64,000 nucleotides of DNA from Scatophagus argus (Eukaryota; Chordata; Actinopteri; Scatophagidae): NCBI RefSeq assembly GCF_020382885.2, contig NC_058501.1:13055501-13119500 (forward strand). The letters are read 5' to 3'. Positions within the stretch are counted from its first letter, which is position 1, and each line of letters opens with the position of its first letter. Both the position numbers and the translations under genes were made by a program. This document shows positions 25,680 to 37,400 of this stretch, piece after piece. The notes under the pieces are model-generated. The model saw only the letters and a program-made list of their open reading frames with translations. It had not been told where the DNA came from and did no database searches.

Positions 25680-25800
25680 ACAAAGCATGTGTCGCACCGC
25701 AACATTGTTTCTCCTCTGAACCTACGGAATATAGGATTTTGTCGGATTTTGCGCCGTTTTCTCCCCCATTGATGCTAATTATAGAGTAGGTAAGCCAAAT
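25680..25800 (+). promoter_or_regulatory. Candidate alternative non-coding first exon
   Basis: CpG-rich stretch followed by a consensus donor (AGTAG|GTAAGC at about 25786). Placed 7.4 kb before the first coding exon of epb41. Position and splice site are the only support. Confidence 0.22.
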
Positions 25801-28800
25801 GTGAGATTTATGTTCTTCGGGCGGTGGGGGGGTGAGTTAGTGTTTATTTGTTTTGTTGTACATTCGGCGCCATTTTCATACACGGATTGTTTAAATACCC
25901 TGGCACGTTGGCTCGATACAGCCGATAACTGGTTTGCAATTTAGTTGAGTGGGGGGGAAAGTTGGAAATTAACATCGCATTAGTCTACGTTACCATTCAG
26001 CATTCAAACGATGCCATTTGTTAAAGCAAATTAAAGTTGGGTTGCCCAGTTCAAATTACATCTCCATGAATCAAAATCGGTCCGTGCAAGCGGAGGGCAG
26101 CGATGCTTTTATCGCATGTGAGAGTTGTTTTTGTAGAAACGAAGGGGCATGCAAGTTATCATCCTGCTAAAAGATGGCGCATACAGTTTGAAAATTTTAG
26201 GAAACTTACCTTTTACAAATTTCTGTTTGTTTTTGTATTAATCTTATATGCATCAATCTATTATTTAAGTTAAACATCATTGCTTTCTATCTAGCAGTGG
26301 TTCATCATATTATTTACAGTGTAGAGGTCTGATAATATTCATTTTAATGTATTAGAGACAAAAATAATTATGACCTGAGCAAAGATGATACAAGTGCCAC
26401 TTTTCATTCCCTAAACCATTCATATGTTAAATAGTTATTTTTCCAGGCGATGTACCATCTCTTCATGTTGAATGCTTCTCCGTGAGGTGTATTACAGCTA
26501 TTCCCAAGAAAGTGTTTGCTCAAGTATTCAGATGTTGTTTTCTTTGGCAGTTTCAGAGATGGCATTGCTTTTGGATTTAATTTTCTGCATGAGGTGCCTT
26601 GCTTTTACCCCCAAGTCATAGTGTATGGGTTAAAAATATCCATCTTTGCTGGGGGGCAGCATATGTGTCCGCTCTTGTACTACCCATAACGCACTTAAGA
26701 GAAACTCATCCAATAAGCCTCATCTCCATTGATGATACCGCTGGATATATATAGTCAGATAATCTTTTATGAAGCGCTGCAGATATGACGTAGGGAGGAT
26801 GAGGGAGAGATGGAGGCAGTGTTAATGCAGTGGCAAGCACTTGCATGACAAACAGAAGTAAACACAGAGGTTAAAAAGTGACAGATAAGACTCGGGTGCT
26901 TGTGGCTGGAGGGGGTTGTGGTGGGGATCTCTTGGGCTGCTGAATCAGCAGTGCTGTGAACACTGAGCTGCTGAAGTGATGCTGAAGGATGTTTTTGGCT
27001 CTGCTGTGTAAGAGTGAGGTCACCGAGGTCCCAGAAGAGCTTGCTGGTGTTAATCCTCTTTTGGGAGTTATGATGCATTTGTGCAGTTAGACTACTACTC
27101 TGTTGTGTGACTTTTCTAAATAGGGAACAGACTCCACATGCAGATTTGAGGGCGCTGTACTTCATGAATGAGAGAGTCTGTGCATTTGACCAGCTTAAAA
27201 ACCATAAAAAAAACAAACAAATGTTACATAGTCTTTAAACAAAAGATGCCATTTTTAGAACAATTTAATTTAAACATAGTAAATAAAGTTTACAACACAG
27301 TACTCCTTTTAAATCTTTTAACTAATGACTCATACAGAAAGTTGTGTGTGTCCAGTATATCACGCTTCTTTCATGATGTGAACTAATGCACAGACACTGT
27401 ATACTACTCTGTCGATGGGTTTTGACTGAGATGATGTTGGAAATGGATTCAGAATTGCTTTCAGGGTAACCACAGTGAATCAATCAAGCTACTTCATTCT
27501 TTTCCCATGTCGGTTCATGTTACAGCCTCAGCCTCAGACCATCTGTGTGTATTGATCCATACAGAGCTGGGTTTGAGATAGGTTTTCACAGAGGACAAGA
27601 CTAGGATATCTCTTTGTAGCCCAATACTGCTTCGTTGAGCATAACCAAATGTTCAAAAAATATATGTTGTCACAGAATTCAGGATTACAGTGCTTCATTC
27701 AAAATTTGATTTTTAATTTGTCAAAAGAGTTACTTTGCATGTCTCTCCATAATATTGAAAACATGCCATATTATTTCACACCACAGGATTGTTTACCAAG
27801 AAGCACTTGTGTACACTGAATATCTCAATGACATTTTGTGTGTATCCACGATGTTGCTAGACAGGCTTTTGTGCATTAACTGAACATACAAACAGTTTAG
27901 CCAGGCACGTGTTAGCATGCATGTTAGCATGTGTGTCTGTGTTTACTTAGAAAGGTTAATAGGAGCCACCATGTGGCCAGAGGACTGGCTTTCTGTTAGT
28001 TTCTGTTGATTTTCAGCCAGGTGGGCGTGGCTTAGCATAAAACCATGAATCAGCACAGCTGATTGCAACTTCTGCCAGCTTTTCTCTCTCTCCCACACAC
28101 ACTGATACAAACACACACACACGCACACAGATGCACGCACACCCAGAGGCCGAGAGACAGGGAATCAGATTGGAGGGAGGCAGTGAGATGGATACTGTAG
28201 GCAGGTAGATAGATGGAGATAATCTCACTTGGTCACTTGGGGGCTGATTAACTCTAAACTCCTTCTAATTCCTTAAGCCTACTCTCAGTACCCAGGAAAC
28301 ATGCTTTCTTTTTGTCCTACCCTACAGGGCAGCGTTACTGTGAAGCTCATGCTACTTGTCAGTTAGTCGATGAGTAGCGTTGGTAAAGAAGTGAATTCAC
28401 TCAACAAATGAAATATCTCTCCTCTGACTTAAAAACTATGCCGTATACACATGGTGTGTGCATTTCCGGCTGTGCACGCCTATGTACACATGTGCATCTG
28501 CGTGATGTGTGCAGTGCGCTCTGAACAGAAATAGACATGAGCTTGTCTGTAAAGGCTAACTAATGAGTCCCTGCATCCTGAGCACATGTAGCTATTTTTA
28601 TACCATACCTCCTCCTCATTGCACTGCAAGCTCTTGCCTATTCACCCCTCTTGTCTCATTTCATCACACATATACTGTATATACCCACGAACACACGCAA
28701 GCAGCAGCACTTTGCCATCACAGGCACACAATATGAAGGCTTTGGTATTTGGACAAATTGCTGAGATATGGTGCTAGTGGCAGTTATCGGGTTAGCATCA

Positions 28801-29571
28801 ATTCAGACTTTAATGGGAACGGTTTATGAATTGGATCTCACAGTGTTACTTAGATTTAAAGCAACATTATGCAGCTGTTTTACCTCAAAATAACAGCTTT
28901 AAAATCATTTTGATGGTGCGCTGCCTTGTAACAATGAGAGTGCAAAATCTTGTTGTTATGGCGGTGGTGTAAAAAGTGATTTCCATTCTGGAGATGCGTC
29001 AAATGCAAAAAAAATTACCAATGTCCTTTAAGTGAGATATGCTGATTCAAATTAAATTTTAAATGATCTTCCTTTGGGAACATTATATTCAATCAAAAGT
29101 CACCGAAATCTCTCTTAAATCAAATCCCGATTCAGCTCCAGCCCTGGCGTTTGCACCTGATCCAGCAGCTCTTTGTGTGCTCACTCTTGATAGAGGATGC
29201 CCTACTTCATCTATAATTTATCTCATTAGAGACATTAATTATGTAGGATGGAGGGCAGAGTTTTTTTTTAAAGAGTACTGCAATATTTCATCTAATTACC
29301 TCCACCTCAACAAAAGAAATATGCCTCATATTATGAGAGATTGATGCTGTATTGAGAGGTCCCGTGTGGCTGCCGCTGTCTCAATCAGTCATGATGCAGG
29401 TTAGTCTTGCTCAGCTGGCTGACAGCAGAGATGTTAGATAGGCAGCACAAAATGGAGGAGGCAGCAGACACAAGCTCAGCTGGTCCATTAGTAGCATGTC
29501 TGTTTCCTGACAATCACGATTGAGATGACGGAGCATTAAAAGACCCAGGAGCCCGTGAGCACTGATGCATA

Positions 29572-29600
29572 CCGGTGTGTGTGTGTGTGTGTGTGGGGGG
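29572..29600. repeat. (GT)n microsatellite
   Basis: About twelve GT units followed by a G run. Confidence 0.85.
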
Positions 29601-29738
29601 GGTGACCTAGGGAATATGCCTATGGGGGGTCTTGTGGGGGGAAGGGTAGGCTGGATTAGTTATAGTGTGCAGCACAGTTATTGGTCACTGGACACAAACA
29701 ATGGGAGGGCTAAAGAGGATTTGGTCTGTGTGCGTACC

Positions 29739-29795
29739 CCCTCCTCCTCCTCCTCCTCGTCCTCGTCCTCCTCCTCCTCCTCCTCCTCCTCTCCT
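29739..29795. repeat. (CCT)n microsatellite
   Basis: CCT repeat interrupted by two CGT units; apparent Ser-rich or Gly-rich reading frames here are only the repeat. Confidence 0.85.
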
Positions 29796-32700
29796 GCTGT
29801 CCTGTACTGCTAGTGGGACGCGCATGGTATAGAGGGCCAGGCTACACCCTTTGGGGCGGCCCTGTACATCTGGAAGATTGGACTGCCTGCCAGTCTGCTT
29901 GTCTAGCATTTCCCCTCCCCCACTCCGTATGAGGTAGGGTGGGACTTGAACTACATATGGAAGAGACAAACACAGCCACATTAGTTACCAATTAGATAAG
30001 GCCCACATCAGACAGGATGTGAATCTGTCTCATTTTGGACATAAACTAATGGTGATGTGAGCCACAGTGATTGATAAATCCCAGTTAGGAGTAATGGTAC
30101 ACAGTAATACCTGTGCTGTATTTCAGGCTGTGTGTGAAGGTGATTTATGTGTGTGTGTTGTGTGAAGTCAGCTGATTAGAAGTTTCTAAATTAACCAGGT
30201 CTGTTCTCCTGCTGCTACACCAGTGAATTAAGTTGTGTGCATTAAACTGCAGGGTCCCTTTACTGTGACTGTGAATCACATTCTGTAATAAGTCATTTAG
30301 CTAAGTGTGCTTGCACTGTTACATAGAGGCAACAGTCTTAGTCTCTTTCATCTCTAAAGACAAGCTGAAGTGGACAGAACCTGCAGTATATGCTCTGTGT
30401 AGACCATATGAATACAATTTTCTTTTACTGTATATGTGATGTACTCATCCGTCACTGGATTTTTGATACAGATACTGATAGTCATAATGTGAAAATTAAA
30501 AAAATAAATTAGTGATATATTGGCTGATATTGATTTTGACAAGTTTTGACCAACATGTAAATTTATGTACTGTGAATTCTTGTTACTTATTGGCTCACAT
30601 ATACCCTGATGCTGGCATACCTTACGTTAACGTTAAGTTAATGTCAGCTGCTATATTGGCCCACTTGACTAAACTGGGATCAAATTTGTCATGATAATTT
30701 TGTTTGAAAATCTGAAACGAGGTATTAAAATGTAATTTCAATCACTGTAAGCTCTCTATGAAATCAATTTAGAAACTTTTTATGCATAAAATCACTTGTG
30801 AGAAAAGCTCTGTGTATGGCTCATTAGTCGATTTTCAATCTTACTGTTACTAATCTTACTCTTAGGTACTGCTAACTGGTCTACAGCAGTGCCCACAGTG
30901 GCCAAATCCACCAAGAAATGATAACAATTGATTGACTGTTTTGTATCATCTAATGGTACATATTGTGAACTCGCCGAGTACCTTAGATGACCTGTGCAGG
31001 ATGGGCCTGTGTGTGATGAAGAGCCAGGCATGCTTGGCGAGGATGATCCAGGCGGTGCTAATACGCAGCTCCGGAGCAGAATGCCTCCTTTGTGTCAGGG
31101 AGATTTAATGAGTCTGTGTAGACCCTGTTTTGAGTTCAGCCTGGAAACTCCATGTAGACACAGACACACTCTTCAACAAGGAAGGCTATTGTGTGATGAA
31201 GTGATGTTTGTGTGTTTAAGTATGTGTTTCTGAGTTAGCATATAATCTATGGTTGGCAGTTGTCTTCATGTTTTATGGAATAAGCCCCCTTATGCCCCTC
31301 ACATGGGGCAACTAACAATAACTTAAAGCTGTGATGTAAATTACATTGTAAAAATTGCTCATGGTAAATTACTCTTGATTAGATCAGCTTAAATGATCCA
31401 ATATTGTGTGAGGATAATGAAGCATGAATACAAAAAAAAATATTTGCATGATAAAAGATATTTTCTATCAAATTACCACCATGTGTTGAGAAAAATTATC
31501 AAAATATGTGGGCCTATTCTGTTATTATTTACAATTTCATACAACCATTTATTTATTTTTTTGACTCACAATTTTTCAGAGCCAAAGATCGTCGAATTGC
31601 TCGTTTTGTCTGACCAGTAGTGAAAAATTAAAAGATACTCACTTATACAAGGTTCCCAAACAGAAAAAAACACACATTTAAGAATCCAGAACTAGAATTT
31701 TCGCTGATTAATATTCTGTGGAACGATTAATTCACTAATCTTTCTTGACCTTGGGCATAATCGGTTTCTTGATAAACAACAATTCACTTGACAGGAGACT
31801 TACTAATTAACCTCTCTAAGTGTGTGTGTGTGTGTGTGTATATATAATATGAAAAGCGCTCTGTTGTTTAGCTTAATGCTAACGCAGTCTTACTTCATGT
31901 GCTTAAACTTTAAGGTTGGGACTTTATCCCCCCCGTCTGGCAGTGAGATTAATTACACAAGCACTGTTGACGTGTGGTTACGACTTACGACTCTGCCATA
32001 CACGCATGCTTATGAGATGTGACTCCTTTGCAGTGCAACCTCTGTCGTTAGTATGGTTGGCAGCCCAGTCTTTGCTGTTTGATGTAAAATGAATTGCTAC
32101 TGGTGTGCCAGTCGGAAATGTCTCCACTGATGCAAGATTTTAAAACTCACCTGGACTGTGAAATACAGAGGGATTTATTTGGCGGCCATAGGCTTGTGTA
32201 AACTTGTTTGGCAGGGGCTAGCATGTATTGGATGTTCATATACATTTAAAAGTCCAGCATTCCAGCTTTAATATGAAATGGCATGTGTGCTCGATGCTCA
32301 TGCATACAGGAAAATATTTTCACTGCTCTGTGGAAATGAACTAATAACTGCAGACTTCTGCATTTGCTAACTTCTCTGCTGCAGCTTCAACCTGCCACAC
32401 TGAACAGCTACAGCAAACACACAGCATCAAAACTCAAGCTCAGTGTTTCTTATTCATTTTAAAAACACAGTCACCAATAAGTGAAGAGGACAGAATATAT
32501 TTTTTCAATTTTATTTATTTTTCTCACAGCACTTGCTTGATAAGGAGAGACACCGAAATGTAATATGTAACTTCAAAAAGTGTATATTTCTTGTAAATTA
32601 TGTTGTAAATTTTGTTTCCCACTTTCACACGTAGTGGGTTTTGAAAGGACAGTTTTCAAGTTCAGTTTCATGCATGCAGGATGTTAATTTAAAGGCTCAC

Positions 32701-33179
32701 AGTCATGTTTTAAGCCGTTCGGGGGTTATATTAATTTTGACCTAACATTTTAGTTATTTTTTTCTCTTGGCACTAGCTTACTGAGAAAGTGCAGCTAAAT
32801 GTAGCAGTTTACTTCAGAAAGTATTGTATTTACATTTAAGAAAATGGAGCATAGCTGCAGCAATAAATCTTGAAGACTGCCTGATGTGACATGCATGATT
32901 TTGTTTGTTATTGATTGATTCAGATTTTTCACAGGGTCTCTCAAACAAACACTGCTAAAATCGAAATAATAAGTCAGCAGATAAGCATATCGTTCCCGCC
33001 CTAGTAGTGCAGTCCATGTATTACATTTGCTTGGCATTGTTTCCAACACCCAGGCTAATAGTCCACTGCTCCTAATCTTATTTGTTGTGTTCCAAGTATA
33101 GCCGTGCTGTGCACCGTCACATTCTGTACAGCACCGTGACCTTTCTCCATCTCTGACTCCCTTCTGTTCTCCTTCCCAG

Positions 33180-34462
33180 TGGCTACCATGACAACAGAGG
33201 CAAGTGCAGTGAGTGAGGCAGACACCGAGGGCAAGCAGAAGGCCAGCGGCGCTGAGCCTGAACCCGATCCAGAGAAAAAGAAGAAGCCAGAGGCGTCCTC
33301 GTCTGAGCTGGAGGGAGAGCAGTCGAGCAAGAAGGCCCAGGAGCAGACCTCTGAGGCTGGACCCGCTGACGTAGCCACCTCCCCTGAGGAGGAGCAGCTG
33401 AAGCCTCGTACCAGGACTTCTGCTGGCAAAGGCCTGTCTCGCCTCTTCTCATCTTTCCTCAAACGCCGCTCACAGTGCTCCGAGGGAGAGGGCTTTGAGG
33501 CAGAGAAAGCCCGGGAGGAAAAGGCAGACAAAGAGGAAAAAGCTGACAAAACAGAGGAGAAGGAGGAAGAGGTGAAGAGTGAAGAGAAAGAAGCTAAAGT
33601 GGAGGAGGAAACACCTGAGGTAAAAGAAGTGAAAAAGAAAGAAGAAAAGGTAGAAGAAAAAGAGGATATAAAGAAGGAGGAAGAAAAAGTTGAGAAGAAG
33701 GGCAGTAAAAAGAAAAAGAAAGAAGCCAAGAAGAAAGCAGAGAAAAAAGATGAGGAAAAACTGAAACAAGACGAGGAGACGAAGGAAGAGGAAAACTTGA
33801 AAAAGAAAGAGGAGCAAAAGGAGGAGGAAAAAGCACAGCAGACTGTAGAAAAGGTGGAGGAAAAATCAGAAACAAAAGAAGAAGCAAAGAAGGAGACCAT
33901 TGAAGTTAAAGACAAGGAAGCAGAAGCCGGACAGAAAGAGAGTAAAGAGGAGGAGAACACTGACAAGAAGGTTACAAAGAAAAAAGAAAAGGAGGAAAAG
34001 TTAAAGAAGAAGGAAGAAGAAAAAGCAAAGAGGAAAGCAGAAGAAGAAGAAAGGGTAAAGAAGAGAGAGGAAGAAAAGGCAAAGAAGAAAGAGGAAGAAA
34101 AGGCAAGAGAGACTGAAAAAGCAAAAAAGAAAGAAGAGGAAAAGGCCAAGAAGAAGGAGGAGGAGAAAGCAAAAGACGAGAAGACAAAAAAGAAAGAAGA
34201 AGAGAAGGCAAAAGAAGAGGTGAAGAAGAAAGAGAAAGAAAAGGAGGAGGAAAAGACAGAAGAAAAGAAAAAGAGGGAAGAGGAGAAAGGAAAGAAAAAA
34301 GAAAAGGGGAAGAACAAAGGAAAGAAAGAGGAGAAGGAGGTGAAAGGGCCAAGTGAGGAGCAGGTGAAAGCACCAATTGCTGCTCCGGAGCCCGAGCTTA
34401 AAACTGAACCAGACGTTGAACAAGCTCCTGATCAGCACTCGATAAGCAGCGCTGAGACTCAG
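33180..34462 (+). other. epb41: epb41 first coding exon with a long Lys/Glu-rich block
   Basis: 1283-nt exon. It begins with the family start MTTE and, at 33436-33470, the 4.1R signature [12 protein letters not shown]. From about 33500 to 34350 the reading frame is almost only Lys, Glu and Ala in KKKEEEKAK-type units. After this block the 4.1R sequence resumes at [12 protein letters not shown] and ends in SSAETQ at the donor. In human 4.1R these two signatures are separated by only a short acidic linker. The block has the alternating-charge character of a stable single alpha helix. Long Phe/Ser-rich or Leu-rich frames on the other strand are its mirror image. Confidence 0.85.
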
Positions 34463-37400
34463 GTGAGTGTGGCGCTGACTAAGAGTATACTTACAGTACT
34501 ATACGAGTACTGCATGTTGGGATATCGCCATGTTTGTTTTCATGCTGAAAGTTAGATGAGGGTATTGATACCACTCTCATATCTGATCATCTGTACAGCC
34601 AGCAGCCACTTAGCTTAGATTAGCATAAAGGCTGGACGCAGGGAGAAACAGCTTGCAAAATCCACCTAGCAGCATCTTTAAAGCTCTTTAACCAACATGC
34701 CTGCCTATCTTCTTGTCTAACCTGAGGCAAGAAAGCACATTTCTCATTATATCAAATTTTTACTTTAATCATTTGTGTGTGAGGATTCAAAACAGAGGAA
34801 ACATTTTAACAAAAATCTCACACTCAAGGGGAGGCTGTCTGATGAATCTAGATAGAGATCAATTCTTTTCAGGTGATTCATTGAGATCGTGGTGGGTTAT
34901 CAATGTTCTCTTACTTCAGTCTTCAAACTTCATGCCTTGCTTTACCTCTTTGTGTGAATATGACCTGGATGACTGAGAATCTCCACAGATATCCCTCATG
35001 CAAATGCACTGATTGTAGTGATACCTCTCTAGTTTAGTGTAGGTCTACTTGTGCTGTTGTTTTGTAAAAGCTTATAGGTGCCATTGGATGGTGCAGTGTC
35101 ATTCCGTACCACGTTGGTTTTGATCATTTTGATTGGCTACAAAACAAACTTATTGCGCTCTTTTGTGCAACTTTGTCAGACATCCTGCTGCCAAAGAAAG
35201 TCCACAGAGCAGATATGTACAGTGAGGGGCGAGCCAATGTGTGTCCACAGCTCACTCTGGTGTGACACCGGTGGTCGAAGGAGAACTAAAGGAAAAAGCA
35301 AGATGAGCAGATTATAACACAAACATGGTGACAAAAGAAATAACCTGCTAGAAATGTCAAAATTGATTTAAAAAAAAAAAAAAGTTAGCAATTCAGATTG
35401 TGGATCGTGATTAAGATTCAATAGACTGTGACAGTTTTTTTCCCCCAAAATCATCCACCGCTGTCTCACACAGTTTCTGATAAAATTCAGAAACAGAGCT
35501 CTTCTGTATAGAAATTCATGCTGCAGATTTGACTGTAGTAGAGGAACACATGTTTTTTTTTTATGTCTAATGAATTTTTTATGATATGGACAGCTTGCTC
35601 AGCGAAAGTAACTGTGCTGCTTTGAGCTGACAGCTTGGTCTGAAACAAAAGTGATTCCTGCTGCTCTGAACTAGAGCTAACGTCAACAGCAGTATATTTG
35701 CTTTTTACAGAGTTGTCTTAATTATAGCTTTGAGTTTGACATATTTTCCAAATGTCTTGACTCTATCAGCCACCTCAGGAGGAACAGAAGGAAGAAACTG
35801 AGATTAAGAAGGAGCCTGAAGTTTTGGCAGAAGTGAAGGAGGACCCAGAGAAAAAAGAGGAGAAATCAACAGAACAGGAGAAAGGAGGCAAAGGAGAGGA
35901 GAAAGCAAAGGAGGAGGCGAAGAAGGAGAAGCCTGGGAAAGAAAAGAAGACCGAAAAGAAAGCAGAAGAGGCTAAGGGCTCCAAACGTCAGAAAACCATG
36001 CAGTGTAAAGTCACCTTACTGGATGACACTCAGTTTGAGTGTGAGCTTGATGTAAGAGACCTCCCAGAATGACGGCATGTATTGCTTGTCCATGCTAAAG
36101 ATTAGACTGGTGAAGACTGATGAGTGTCTCTCTTGCTGCATCTGTGTGTCCTCTTTCTGATGTAGAAACATGCCAAAGGCCAGGAACTCCTAACGAAGGT
36201 GTGTGACCATGTCAATCTGCTGGAGAGAGATTACTTTGGCCTGGCTCACTGGGAAACACCAACCAGTAAGGTAAGCTGTGTGTGCTTATGGTTTCTCTGC
36301 AAAAGCATATCCAGATATTTTACATGACACCAACAAGAACCTGGTTGTGAGCAGCCGGTTATTTGTTTTCCCTCCATTTTCCACAGACATGGTTGGAAGC
36401 CACCAAAGAGATCCGGAAACAGGTTCCAGGTGCTGTCTATGAGTTTACATTCAATGTGAAGTTTTACCCTCCTGATCCAGCACAGCTTACTGAAGACCTC
36501 ACCAGGTGAATGGCTCAAGTATTAAAGGAATAGTTTGACTTCTGGTGAAATCTGCTGATTGACAGAGTTACACTATGTAGACAAAAGTATTGGGACCAAT
36601 ACACCAACAGGGACTTTAATGGCATCACATTCTAAATACACGGACAGCTTTGCAGCTATAACAACTTCCACTCTTCTTGGAAGGCTTTCCACAAAAATTT
36701 TTTTCTGTGGGAATTTTTGCCCATTCATACAGTAGAGCATTTATGAGGTCAGGCACTGATGTTGGATGAAAAGGCCTGGCTCAAAGTCTCTGTTCCAGTT
36801 CATCTCAAAGGAGTTTGATGGGGTTGAGGTCAGGACTCTGTGTGGGCCAGTCAAGTTCTTCCACACCAAACTCATCCAACCATGTCTTTATGGACTTTGC
36901 TTTGTGCACTGGGGCACAGTCATGCTGGAATAGAAAAGGGCCTTCCCCACACAAAGCACAAAGTTGGAAGCATAGCATTGTCCAAAATGTTGAGAAGTAA
37001 GGGGCCCAGCCCAACCATTAAAAGCAGCCCGATAGAGGTGTGTCTGGGTACTTTTGTCTGTGTATACTAAGCTAAGCTGGATCTTTTCCAGCCTCTCAGA
37101 TAATTTTCTGAGAAGTATATTTTCAAAAGTGTTGTCACTGCAGTCATTACATCTCATGAAAAACAGTTTATATAGTTTTTATATCTTTGTTAATAAGTTA
37201 ATTTTTTCCTTTCATATCTTTTTTAGGTACTTTCTATGTCTCCAGCTGAGGAAAGACATAATGCGTGGTGTTCTTCCCTGTTCCTTTGTCACGCTGTCCC
37301 TGCTCGGCTCCTACATAGCCCAGTCAGAGCTTGGAGAGTATGACCCAGAGGTCCACGGAACAGACTATGTTAAGGATCTGAGCCTGGCCCCCGGACAGAG

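Larger units (their letters stand above)
18877..33179. other. 14.3 kb without coding exons (intergenic plus probable epb41 5' non-coding region)
   Basis: I found no coding exon with family support. It holds a Tc1-like fossil (20340-20888), GC-rich stretches at about 21440-21780 and 25680-25800, and simple repeats at 28090-28140, 29570-29600, 29735-29800 and 31820-31840. In mammals EPB41 has several alternative non-coding first exons far upstream of the first coding exon, so part of this may be epb41 intron 1. Confidence 0.5.

Noticed and set aside
29565-29981. Ser-rich and Gly-rich small open frames
   Set aside because: Made by the (CCT)n microsatellite; no homology or splice support.
33055-34317. 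420-codon Ser/Phe-rich open frame on the minus strand
   Set aside because: Mirror of the Lys/Glu codons of the epb41 exon (AAG/GAA read backwards give CTT/TTC). No family signal and no start context; the plus-strand frame continues into conserved 4.1R sequence.
33470-34438. Several Leu/Phe-rich minus-strand frames that look like membrane proteins
   Set aside because: Other-frame reflections of the same purine-rich exon.
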